Assembly: GCA_000711775.1 (NCBI GenBank)
Contig: ARYC01000179.1
Coordinates: 62,001 to 126,000, forward strand
Direction of reading: 5' to 3'
DNA length: 64,000 nt
Origin: Oxytricha trifallax
Lineage: Eukaryota; Ciliophora; Spirotrichea; Sporadotrichida; Oxytrichidae
The notes under the pieces are model-generated. The model saw only the letters and a program-made list of their open reading frames with translations, had not been told where the DNA came from and made no database searches. A program made the translations under genes and the position numbers. Below, in pieces: positions 9,973-21,800 of the stretch; position 1 is the stretch's first letter; each line of letters opens with the position of its first letter.

Positions 9973-10857
9973 CTCAAATAGATTCATATTTAAGTATTTC
10001 CCAAAATCTATTTTAAGAAGGCAATAATTTGGAATACATTAATTAATTCATATTTTACTAAATCTAATCCTCATACTTATTATAAATTTAAGCGACTTTC
10101 TAATCATAAATCCCAGCACGTGCAATTTTATTATAATGATATTCATTCTCAGGGGTCCCATATTAACTGACCTCCCCAGATTCGTTTTTATTTCTAACTA
10201 CTTTTTATTTTACATTAGCCTGAGCAGCTTTCATCCCAAACGTTTCTTCGTGAGTGCTCTAGTTTTTATTGTTTCTATTATTTCCTGTCACTTATTTGCT
10301 ATTAATTGTGTTAATTATAAATTTATATGAAAAAAAATGGGTCAACATTTGATAAACAACATAAAAATACTCAAAAAAAAAGAGCAATACTCTTTTTATT
10401 CTTTTAAGTTTTAGGTTCAAGGGAGTCCTTAAATTTGACTGTCCTCCTTGAATCTACCATGCTAGTCGATGTTCGCTTGCTTAGATCTAATTACTAATTT
10501 GTTCCATATATAAAATATTTAATATTAATTTTTTTATTATTATAAATTTTAATAATAATAAATTGATAATAATATTAAATAATCCATTATTTTAGAATCT
10601 ATTTACTTCAGTTGAAATATGTCCCATATTCATTGAAAATTGATCTTCATTATCGTTCTAAATACTTCCTCTTATATTTGAGGTTTATCAAATAAATATA
10701 ATTTATTATTATTATGGTGATTAATATAATATAATATGATATTTGAGTTGATTGATGTGATGTCATTATTTAAATTGTAATTTTATATATTAAATTTACT
10801 CGGATTTTTCAAAGAGCTTTTATTGTTTGTGTTTCTGGGTGTTTGATTGTTGTTCAT
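9973..10857 (-). CDS. Small unrecognised Asn/Gln-rich protein, three IESs
   Basis: From ATG 10855-10857 (MNNNQTPRNTNNKSSLKN) to TGA 9973-9975, about 205 residues once three IESs are removed. Visible stretches are SMNMGHISTEVNRFQNNG, SKRTSTSMVDSRRTVKFKD, GMKAAQANVKQKVVRNKN and the C-terminal IYNKYEDQIQQNMNQ followed by RFWEILKYESI. It is basic and polar with no signal peptide, membrane span or motif I recognise. All three junctions keep the frame, which is the main evidence that it is a real gene. It is transcribed in the same direction as the neighbouring coiled-coil gene, which starts 320 bp further on. Confidence 0.72.
10304..10400. other. IES, 97 bp, pointer TATT
   Basis: Repeat at 10300-10303 and 10397-10400. 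Removal joins EPKTQKNS to KQVTGNNRNN in frame. The pointer is short and low-complexity, so the exact edge could move by a few bases. Confidence 0.6.
10508..10587. other. IES, 80 bp, pointer TCCAT
   Basis: Repeat at 10503-10507 and 10583-10587. Removal joins EVNRFQNNG to TNQQLDLSKRTS in frame. Confidence 0.78.
10683..10747. other. IES, 65 bp, pointer ATATTTGAG
   Basis: Nine-base repeat at 10674-10682 and 10739-10747. Removal joins NNDITSIN to SNIRGSIQNDNED in frame. Confidence 0.85.
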
Positions 10858-13560
10858 ATAACTTTACTATTTATAGGGTTATAATTCAGTTTATTAAAGT
10901 TCATAATTATCCATGTTAGAAGCAGAATAAAATATTATATACTTATTGTTTATATTTCTTTCTTTTTTTATTTTTTCAATTTTAATATAAATACATTTTA
11001 TAATTTCTCATAATTAAATATATCCAAATTATATAAATATGAATATTGCGAATAAATGTTAATAGATATTTTTTTTAACAAATCGATAAATATTCAATAT
11101 TTTAAATTCCTAAATACAAATTAAATCATCATCTTTGAAAAGATAATAAATATTTTTAAAAAATAAATAAAATAAACTTCATTATAAAATATAATTTTAA
11201 GGATTTTAACACTTCTTAAATCAATACAATTTAGAAATATCGCTATCTTTTACCTAATTTAACATGTATTTTTTTAAGAACTGCAACTATATATTTTTTA
11301 AAACTATATCAATGTATTGATTATAGAAGCGTAAATTTGTTTTTATAATTAGGCAAATTATAACTATTAGCATAACAAATTTCTGTTCATAAGAAAGTGT
11401 TCTAGCGTTAATTATTATTCATAAGAAATAAATATCAATCATTTTTATATTTTAAAACTAAAATATAATTCCAATAAATTAATTTGAATCCAAAAAAATT
11501 AAACAATATCTTAATTATTTAGTTATTTTAATTTATAATGAAGCGTAAATTGTATAATTCTTCTTAATTTATTTAATTTTATTATATAAATAGTCAATAA
11601 ACTCAAGCAATTTATAAATTAATTAATGGATAATATAATTTTATTAATTATTAAATATAAATGGGCTTAAAAATTAAATCACAATATTATTATTGTTATA
11701 CAAATAATAATTATTAATGTCTTGTTAGTCATTATATTTTTAAAAACATGTTCCAGCTTTATTACTAAGTTATGCTCAGAAATATATTGAATATAATAAA
11801 TATTATAGGTATTCCTCTTAATAAAAATTTATAGATACTTTCTCAATTGTGTTTTAATTTTTAATTGTATTTAGCAATTTCAAAAGTCTTCAAATAGCCA
11901 AACATCAAATTTATTTTTATTTATTTATTTTAATTACTTTAATTAAATCGATCCTTTAATACAGCTTAAAAAGCTATGATAAATGAAAAGATTCAAGTAA
12001 ATTAGGAAATTAATTAAAGATTAATTATCTAAATATTTCATCAAAATAAAAATTGTCAAAAATATATTATTACTTATATATTTATAATTATTTTAGTGAT
12101 TTGATTCTATTAATTCTTACAACATATCTTCAAAAAATATTTTTACGCTTTTTTAACGTAAATTTAAATTGACTTTAATAGCAATAAAATCATAAATATA
12201 TTAAAGTTAGATATACTTTTTTTATGTATTAGAATACAAAAAAGCAAACGTTTCTTATTTTATATATATATATATTATACTTTTATACAAAACATTTCAA
12301 TTCATTAAATATATATATATATATATATAATTTCAAGTTTTTTAATAATTTAAGCAATATTATATAATTAAAAAATCATAGTACAGTAGTTTTATCTTTG
12401 ATATAAAATCAATAAATATATCCAAACCTAATAAAATTAAATAAAAAAGAAATTTCTTAATTTTATAATATTCCGAGAATTGAATGGTTTTAGTGAATTG
12501 AATTAATAAATATTATAACTGTTACAGTTTATTAAAAAAAGGTTTATATATTTAACTTATTAATAATAAAGATAGCGAAATTTTTGATTATACTTATAAA
12601 AATTGAACTTTAGAATACATTTTCTTCAAATTTAGCTTACAAATTATTGTTTTTATGTGTTCATTTTATGAAATAAGGCCAAAAAAAATTAAATTAATAA
12701 TTTAAACAAAAATGTTAATAATTAATTTATTTATTTATTAATTTTTCCATTTCTAATCTTCTGTGATAATAATAAATCTTAAATTTCCTAAATGACATTT
12801 TAGTTTATCATAAGGATTCAAATATTAATTTATTTATTTAAATATGTTTTCATTTTTTTACATTACACTGTTATAAATTAAATTGATGCAAATTGTTTAA
12901 AGAAAATCGTATCCAAAAACTCAATAAATGCTATTTCTAGTTTGTTAATTTAATTTACTATTTATTTTTATAATAAAATAACAAAAAAGCTAAGAATATG
13001 AAATAAAAATTGTTATTAAGTTATCTTAAATTTAATATTATAAAATCATAAAATTTTGAATTTAACATTAAAAATGCCACATTAAAATGTTTTTATTTTA
13101 TTATGGAACAGTTTGGTTATTTCTTAAAAATATTTTACTAAATTATAGTTATCTCATAAATTATACTATATAAAATTACAGCGAAATATATTGAATATAA
13201 TTTATATATTTTTATCAAACGAGCAAACTAGAAATTCAAAAAAATAAAGAAACTATATATATCCTAACCAAAAAGAAAATAATATTTCTAATTAATTACA
13301 GTTAAGATTACATTTAAGTTTTTGTTTAATAATTGAATAATCCAGTTTCATTCTAAAATATTATATTTTTAATTATTTAATATTAATTTATTTTTATTTG
13401 TATATATCTAGTAGTCCTATTAGCATTACTATAAAATTAATAGAATTAAGTATGAGCTGCCTCAGTAACTTGTAACATATTGCTTCTTAAAGTTTTAATC
13501 AAATTAATAGGCGCAAAAGATTAGTATAAAAATATAATAAATTTTTCAATAGAAAATATA
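10858..13560. other. AT-rich intergenic or germline-limited DNA, no gene seen
   Basis: About 2.7 kb of very AT-rich sequence with (TA)n runs near 12263 and 12308. No frame with coding-like composition was found on either strand. Around 13450-13510 a short stretch (MSCLSNLQHIASQSF) might be a 5' coding segment of the next gene, but I could not link it. Confidence 0.6.
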
Positions 13561-13563
13561 ATT

Positions 13564-14958
13564 ATGATTAAATTTTCAAATACTAATTAGTATTTTGATG
13601 AAAGAACTGAGTCATGTCTGTGTAAGTTAATATTAAATCTCCATTTTTACAACAACTGCATATTTTAGTAAATTCTATTTTTTATAAATTTAAATATGGA
13701 AAATAATGAGTGTATTAATAAATTAAAAAACATATTATAATATCTTGTCCAAAGTCATCAATATATCAAGGAAATTCAATTTAAATTGGTTGATTAAATA
13801 TTGTAAAACTTGTTTTATTTATAATATAAATTGGCTGATGTTAACTTGAAAATTATAGTTTGCTACGAAAGCATCTATGGGTGCAGGAAATGCGAAATGA
13901 TAACAGCCTCTACAAATTCAATAACATACCTCCAGTGCACTTAATGCCAGGATGGGCTATACTTGCTTAGAAATCAAACCTAAAATCAAGAGTTTTATAA
14001 AATTATGGTTTTTATGATGAATTTTCCTATTGTATTTTCATTTAGATGTATAAAATGAAATAAATTGGAATAAATTAAGAATATAAGTTTTATCCAGAAA
14101 AATTTACATTTTGCACTCCAGACTGTGAAAAATCACACTATGCTTTCATAAACGATCCACTAACAGGTACTTGCAAGGATTGTGGAAAGTTTTGCAGATC
14201 ATGCAATAATCAGTTTGATTTACACTATTTTATATTTTGAAATAAAATTGTTTAACTTTATTACTAATCAAATTTGTTTAATTCTCATATGTAAAAAATA
14301 TATATTTTTTTTTCAATAAGTTTGGGTGTGAGTTATGTGATGCTGAGGATGCAGGTGACTAGGGTTGGGTAAATGCTTACGATAGCACCTCTCCCTATTC
14401 AAATTTCAAAAAGTGTCAAGGTATGTAATATTTCATATCCTAAATTCTTATATTCAAAAAGTTGGAAAACTAATACTCAATTTTTACTAAATCATCCTTC
14501 TTTATCATATTAAATTATAAAATTGATAGATTAAACCATTCATATATAACCAAACTGATAAATTTAAATTGTGTGATGCACAAAATGTGGGAAGAACAAA
14601 TACTTAGAGCTTGGTTCTTATATGATTTCATATGGTACCTGTGAATCCAAGACAACCTCAACTGCTTCGTTTACTCTTTATGTGCAAGCAGCTGATGAGC
14701 CAAGTGGATCTGATACACAAAGTTAATTTTATATTTCTCTTTATATATTAAATTCAAATCTTAAAAAGAGAGGGTTTTGGGGTTATTTCAAAATATAATA
14801 CTAAATTTATAAATCTAAAATAAAAGCATCACTGGTCAATAAATAAGCGATGCATTTTACTAACTGGATGATGCAATTGTTAAAAGTGAAGAGTTATGTG
14901 CTCATGTTACCCAGAAGTGTACTGTTATGATATATCTACTCAACGGAGATCATTATCT
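13564..14958 (+). CDS. Gene AD, 5' part: Cys-rich furin-like repeats of a giant surface protein
   Basis: N-terminal coding segments of a gene that continues at 43151. Exon 1 (QYFDERTESCLF) is followed by a canonical intron 13622-13858 (GTAAGT...TTATAG) and then CYESIYGCRKCEMITAST. Pairs of CxxC repeats follow: LQCTQCQDGLYLL, FCTPDCEKSHYAF, CKDCGKFCRSC, FGCELCDAED, CTKCGKNKYLE, as in furin-like Cys-rich repeats of ciliate surface proteins. Three IESs are resolved; the gap at about 14420-14573 is an IES or intron I could not resolve. The part ends ...MIYLLNGDHYLL at a 10-bp pointer shared with 43151-43160. The start is uncertain: ATG 13564 is only the first in-frame one and no signal peptide is visible. 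Confidence 0.72.
13999..14093. other. IES, 95 bp, pointer AGTTTTAT
   Basis: Eight-base repeat at 13991-13998 and 14086-14093. Removal joins NQTQNQEFY to PEKFTFCTPDCEK in frame. Confidence 0.83.
14218..14324. other. IES, 107 bp, pointer AGTTTG
   Basis: Repeat at 14212-14217 and 14319-14324. Removal joins CRSCNNQF to GCELCDAEDAG in frame, keeping the Cys spacing. Confidence 0.83.
14723..14847. other. IES, 125 bp, pointer AAG, with a G4T4-like core
   Basis: Repeat at 14720-14722 and 14845-14847. Removal joins PSGSDTQS to DAFYQLDDAIVK in frame. The insert contains GAGGGTTTTGGGGTT at about 14769-14783, identical to the tip of the TBE right end (8632-8646). Confidence 0.68.
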
Positions 14959-15879
14959 TTTGAAAAATATATAATATTGTAAAGAATTAAGCATAATTCT
15001 TAAGAATCTTTTAAATAAAATACATGCTATGTTATGTGATCAATTAATTGTTTATAATCATATTTAATCATTAAATTCTAGTTTGTTGATAATACCTTAT
15101 TCTCTATTTATCTCACTCATGATAGAATTTAAATATTTTAATGATTAATAAAATTTTAATGATAAGCATTAATATAAATAAATTTATAATGATAATTTCA
15201 TCATCATCTTCAATAAATTAATCATGAACTTCATCACCACCGTTTTCATATTTAGGCCCATGATTTAAATAAATTCCTCCATTTTATTTATTTGAGAGTT
15301 TTAAAAATTATTTCAACTATAAATTATATTTCATTTTAATATAATATAATTATCCTATTTATCATTTTAATCATAAATTCTTAATTAAGTAGAGAAATAA
15401 CCTCAATACAAATAAAATATGAACTCATGAAATATTAATGAGTTTATTCCTATTTTAAAAATTAATAAAATAATTGGGAAGTTGATAAGAAACTTTCCCC
15501 ATTATATTTATCTTATACACTCTATTTCTTTTAATCATTCACATGTATATTATAAGCCAACTTTGTGTCATGAAGTTGCTGAGTTAAAGAGTAAGCATCA
15601 ATTTTATCTTAGACGTCGTTATTTTAATTTTATTCATTTATATTTGAATTTGGTATATTTTCATTAAACATCAATGTATTGTTAAAACTATTGCTATAAA
15701 GAAATTGCTTTAGAATTATACTTTAAAATCTACTAGCTTAATTATTAAAATGTTTAAAATATGATTTTATATTATAAAAATACAAAGAATTTGATTTGAA
15801 AACAACAATAATGATATTGGGTTTGTAACGTTTTAGAAATGAGTAACTCTACTTGTCCTACTTTTCACTTACTGATTAA

Positions 15880-18800
15880 TCACTATGATTGAAACTTAGT
15901 GGTGGCGAAGAAATTTATGGCTTTTGTTAAATTTCTATATTCTATTATGGATTAACAGCTTTCTTGCTAATAATTAAATGTTTAATTTACTCTAAATTAT
16001 ACTTTTACCATATCATATACTGTTTTAATTTTCAGTAAAATACTTTACATACACATATTTTTTATAATACATTCCTAATAATTTGATTAAGTTATTAATT
16101 ATTCCTCTCATTTAAATTCTTCTGAGCATTATCTTTCAGGGCACTTGAAAATATGTCGCTATTGCTGAGTAGTTCAGATTTCCTATGCCCACTCACCAGG
16201 TCTTTCTAAGACTTCAAGAGACTTGCAAAAACAGGGCTTTCATTCACTTTTAAATAATTTGTAAAAGCTTGAGGATTTATTTTTATTGGCTTGTTTTTAG
16301 ATTTTTCAATGGTCTATCTTCTTTTCTTTGGAGAAAATTATGAATAATAAAAAGACCGTTTACTTTTAAGTATTTCAAGATTTTTTCATAATTTAATTAT
16401 TTTAAAGAGAAACTTGAGAATACTTCTACACTCCAGACTTCTTAACAAATTGAACGCATGAATTATTTTTCTAAGTTTCTTTCCTATATTACTGCACAAG
16501 ATCATTAAACAAGTTCGTCTCCCCTTCTTATAAAATTGCTTAGTTTTCTTATATTGATTGAGAGCTTGAGTAAGGGAATTAACTGCTAGATTAGTTCCTA
16601 GAAGGCATCATAATTGGATTTATTTATACTTCTTCATTCTTAGTGATAAAAAAAAATTTGATATTAGAATAATAGATTAAAAAAATAAAGTTCGGGTTGT
16701 ACTAAAGCACTAAAGTAATATTGCAAACGACATAAAATTATAAATTTATTTTAAATGAATTCATTCTTAGACTAAGTAGACAGAATTTTACCCTAGGATT
16801 TCTGTTTGTAATAGTCACCATCGCTCTCTTGAGATTCTTTGTCAGCTTCCTCTATATAGTCATAGCTCTCTTAATCGTCATCATTTCCCATATCGTAATT
16901 ATTAATTGTGAATTTTAAGGGTGAGCTAGGAACATTAATCGAGCTGTTTATTCTTGGTCTTCCAGTAAAAACCTTCATACTCCTTGGACTAATCGATTGC
17001 TTAACGTTTTCATGCAATTAATTCTTATGATTTAGACTTTATTACTTTTGGTACATTTTTAAAGGGGAAAAGGATTTTAACTTTGATAAACGCTTTATTT
17101 GATTCTTTGCCTTCCATTCTTCTGGGTCGAGGTATTCAAGCTGTGGGAAGTTGATTTCGTTTGAACTATTAATTAAAAATAACATAGAATAATGAATCCT
17201 TAGAGCTATCACTAGCCTGATAAAGAGTAGAGTCTTCATTTAACTTAGATTTTGTAGATTGTTTTTACAAATTTACATTCATTCTTAAACCTTTACCTTG
17301 TTATTTCCTCTTATCCAAATCTAATATTATAGTAGGCTTTGTTATGTCAAAAGCAGTTGTAGCCTGAGTATGAATTGTTACTTATCTTCCAAGAGCATGC
17401 ATGATATGATCCTTTCTCATATAAAATTCTAGCCTTTCAATAACATTTTTATTTAGAACAAGTGAGCCAGTTTTGTACATTAATTTAACTTTTTTTAGAA
17501 TATTTTTGAATTATTCATGTAAAATTTAATTTTCCTCAAATATTTTTGCTTCAGCCAGTCTTTTGTCGAATTTCTTTTTGTTGTTACAAAGGAATAGTTT
17601 TATGTACATGTTATGATACCGATTCAAGAATACTAAATTCAGCTCTCTACAATTTTCTATAGTCCAGAGCACAAAGAAAAGGCAATGAGAGAGCAATATA
17701 ATTACAAAGAATAATACTCGAGTTCCATCAGTCAAGTAAACTAGAATAATTGTTTAATAAATGTTTATTCTTACTTCCAATAGCTTCCTTTGAGGATGAG
17801 GAACTTTAATTTTCATTTGCTTTTGATATATCAACTGTCTGTATATCAAGTATAAAGAATATTCCACAAAAGATTGTGATAGTGCATGCTACAATCGATA
17901 TCGACTCAATGTTATTAACTTTTTCATTTTAGAATGGTTTCTTTTTCAGAGTATAAACCAAGACACCCACAAGTAATATAAAAATCAGCAAAGCCTAATA
18001 CATTAAAATCTCAAATTTTATCTTACCTAAGTTATAATGCCGTCATTAGTAACAAAAACTGAAATGAAAATGAGTACAATCTTTCTGTACATAATAAGAA
18101 TTTCCCAATAGTAGTATTCTCTCTTGTAACCTCGGTACAAGAATCCGAATTAAGCTCTTGCTTGTACAGTTTCCAATTAATTTCTCAATCTTCCAATTAA
18201 AGTTAGAGCAAAAAATGGAATGCCTAGACCCCATACTATAATAGATGGCAAAGCTATAAATAGTTTCCAAATGCTATGCTCATCTGAATCACATAAAATT
18301 TCAAGGTCTTCTTTATTTCTTGACTCTCCATCAATATCAATACAGCTATTAAATATTATTATTTACTGTTAAAGATTACTTGAAAATTTTGAAATAGAAG
18401 GTAACTATAGTCGGATGGATCAAAAAGAGCAAAATAACTATGCTTGAAACAGCTTTTTATTTAACATTTTCCCTGGATTTCTATATTTTAGCAATAACTT
18501 CCCATACTATAAAACAAGCAAGAGCGAGAATTAATGGTAGTAAAGAGAACAAAATTAGTTTAACATATATAATTCGGGAAGTTCCCTAGCTATTATCGTC
18601 TGTATCCATAAAGCACTCAATTGAAAATATTTGAGTTTAAGCATCAGCTATAAATTAAGACCCTGCGAAAAAATCTATTACCAATTAAGTCCACTAATAA
18701 CTGAAATTTGAGGTAAGTAAGATTAATTGAATGTGATTTAGCAAAATTTTCTGATAAACTGATAGCAAATTCTTTCTATCTTAAGCTCCTTTAATTGTTG

Positions 18801-21800
18801 ACCTGACCATTAGAACTATCAAGAAACAAACCAATATGAATATTCCAATGATTTTAATTATGTTTGAAGTTAAGTTTTGACATTTAGTGCAGACATAACT
18901 TGAGTCTCTTGTATATTAGTTTTTGCAATCTGCACAAAGAATACCCTAATATCCTTCAGCACAGCTACCCATCATATTATTCTCGGGTGGAACCATCCCC
19001 CTATAATAAATAAAGAATAAGAAAAGATATTACAAACAAGCATCTGAATTTAAACATGAAATGAAATTCTAGGTATAATTATTTTTTCTCCAATAGCCTG
19101 GATTGGGTCCAATAAAAGATCCCCCATAACATATAGCAACAGATGTAGGGCATTCTGTACATTTTCCAGGTTCTGTCATTTTTGTTAATGAGTAATAAGT
19201 CCCATTTGCACAAACATCACAGCTTACTAAAAATGTATTTAATTTATTTAAAGCTACCCTTATCAGAAAATCTCTCTCCAATAATACATTCCCTCAACTG
19301 TAAATCCAAATGAAATTCTGGTTGACTCATTCCTACTTATTCCAAATATTCTTAATTAGACTCTTTCGTCTTATCAATAGCCTCAGTACTAAAAGCTACT
19401 CTATATTTAAAGCCTGGTGATGCTGTGAATTACAGACCTTAAATTGTGAATATTCCATTTTATGCGAAAAACATGCTCGTGCCTTCAAAAATTGGAAAAT
19501 ATTTTCCAGTAACTTTTGAGGATATTTGTTCCACTGTAATAGTGAGTTTGGAATCACTGTCTGTAGAAACTACCTAGCCATATTTATCTACAAGAGCCAT
19601 TTCAAATGTAGGTATAAAAATTATTGAAGCAAATTTAAGAAATGATCAGTCAAAATTTAATAAACTGTATGATATCACCACTTTTGAATGAGTTATCACT
19701 TATCTCAGTCTAAACAATTTCTAATGCCCTCTTCTATTAATTACTCAACTATCTTTTCTAATTTTCAGTAGAAATTTATCCCAATTTTTAAGGAAAACAC
19801 CCGATGTTATCTGCATAAATGTTTGCTTTATTTTCTAATAATCTCATATTTTTATTTGAAAAAATTGGTTCTATATCTGTCCAAAAAATTGCACCACCAG
19901 ATTTTACAGCAAAATTGTTTTGAAAAGTATTATTGTTTGTAAATTTTACTACACAATCTTAGCCAGAGCAAGTATCAATTTAAAGTTATTAAATAAAATA
20001 GATTATTAATTAATTGACAAAAATGTAAAGTATAGTAGATAGCTCCTCCATTTTAAGAAGCCTTACAATCAGTAAAACTACTATCAATAATTTCTAGGTA
20101 TTTAACATTCTAAATTTCAAGAGCACCTCCGTTACTAACAGTGCTCTTCGTATTTTAAATCTGACTCTTTGAAATCTAAAATTTAAGAATAAGTTAAACT
20201 TTTCTTAGCTTACAATGTATTTCTAGTTAGATTTCTTGTTCATTTAAGTCTACCCTAAAAACAGAGCCCCTCCAGATAAAGCATTTGTATTACTTATTAT
20301 AGATGAATTTAAATGAAATTAGTAACAATCTCTGCAATAAATAGCACCACCTTGTGAGATTGTTTGGTTTATTTTTTCGCTATCTATAAAAATATAAGAT
20401 AAATTACTTGATAGTTTAAATTATTAGAGAGAAATTTTATAATAACTCGGAATTTTAAACTTTGCAGAGGTGATCTAAAACTTGACTTACGTTAAATATT
20501 TAAGTTATGAGCATAAAATTCCACACTATACAGATATATACTATTGCTGGCATTTGAATTTATTAAAGTTGCGTCTTATATTGTTAACTATATTTCTTTT
20601 AGCACAAAAATTAATTTACATTAATTGAAGATTAACTTGCGTAGATATCTGCTCCACTTAGCAAAGCATGATTTTCGATAAATTTGTTTCTCTCTTCAAT
20701 TAATTATAAAATATTAAAATTATTACAAGGATGTCTGATTTTGAAATAAATTAAAAATTAATATATAGCTAAACTGCTAGGCCATTATAGCTCCTCCTGT
20801 ATATGAATAAAAATTAATTTATTTTTAAAATTTCCTTTTTTTAAATTTCATATATAAGTATATGCTCGATTTCTGATAAACTAGTTATTTATCAACGTCA
20901 AGTTTGCCTCTATAATTAAATGTTAATAAATATTAATTATCCACTTACATCCACTGATATAAATAGCACCACCTTGATAAGAATACCCATTAATAAAACT
21001 TGATTCTCTGACTGTAACTTTACTTCCAACCAATAAATTCAAATAAGTGCCTTATAATTTAGTGTGGTTTTCAATCCCAATATACGATCTAGTCCTATTT
21101 CAAAAAAACAATAAGTTTAATAATATAGTGTGAATATTCTTGGGAATTTATGTATAAAAATATCGCTTACTTACCTATCAGTAAACTCAAAAGTTGTCTG
21201 GTATATGTAAACTTCACTAAAACCCACAAATATTCCCTTTGAAGCTTCTTCTGCTTCGTTGTCTTAAAATAAACAGTTATTTAATGTCACATTTCCAAAC
21301 ATTATCACAAAACAAATTTAAATTCATAAAATTAAAGAATCAAATTTTATTTTATAATGAATAATTATTGTAATCTGGTAATATTAGCATAGTGCTTTGA
21401 CCAGCTTTATTGCCAATAAATGAAACATTATTGAAGACTATTGGGTATGAGGAGGATGACCCAAATATGTTCACTGTGGATATTTGTAATTAAAATAGTA
21501 TACAGTTAAAAGAATATCTATTAGAGAAATGATTTATACAATTATTGAACTTAAATGATATGGCTTTTTAAACAATATTATTCCTGAAAATTGTATTATT
21601 GACTGTCATATTGCACATATGCAGTACACTTATTACTCCTGCTTTGTTATAGGCAAAATTATCAAATAAACTTTAATGATTAGATTCATTAAGACATTTC
21701 GTTTTTTCTAAAAAATATACTATTTTTATATTAAACATTAAAGTTTATTTCTAGATTGATAAGAACTAAATTTACATCCATATCCACCTGCAAAGTCCCA

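Noticed and set aside
10136..10330. Plus-strand 64-residue hydrophobic frame
   Set aside because: Antisense to the small Asn/Gln-rich gene, which is supported by three IES junctions.
14769..14783. Chromosome end because of the GGGTTTTGGGGTT core
   Set aside because: It is a single partial repeat within an insert flanked by coding sequence that joins in frame.
17042..17239. Small gene starting MKTLLFIRL on the minus strand
   Set aside because: Removing a 31-bp IES (pointer TGAA) shows that the region is the continuation of gene CB; the ATG is in another frame.
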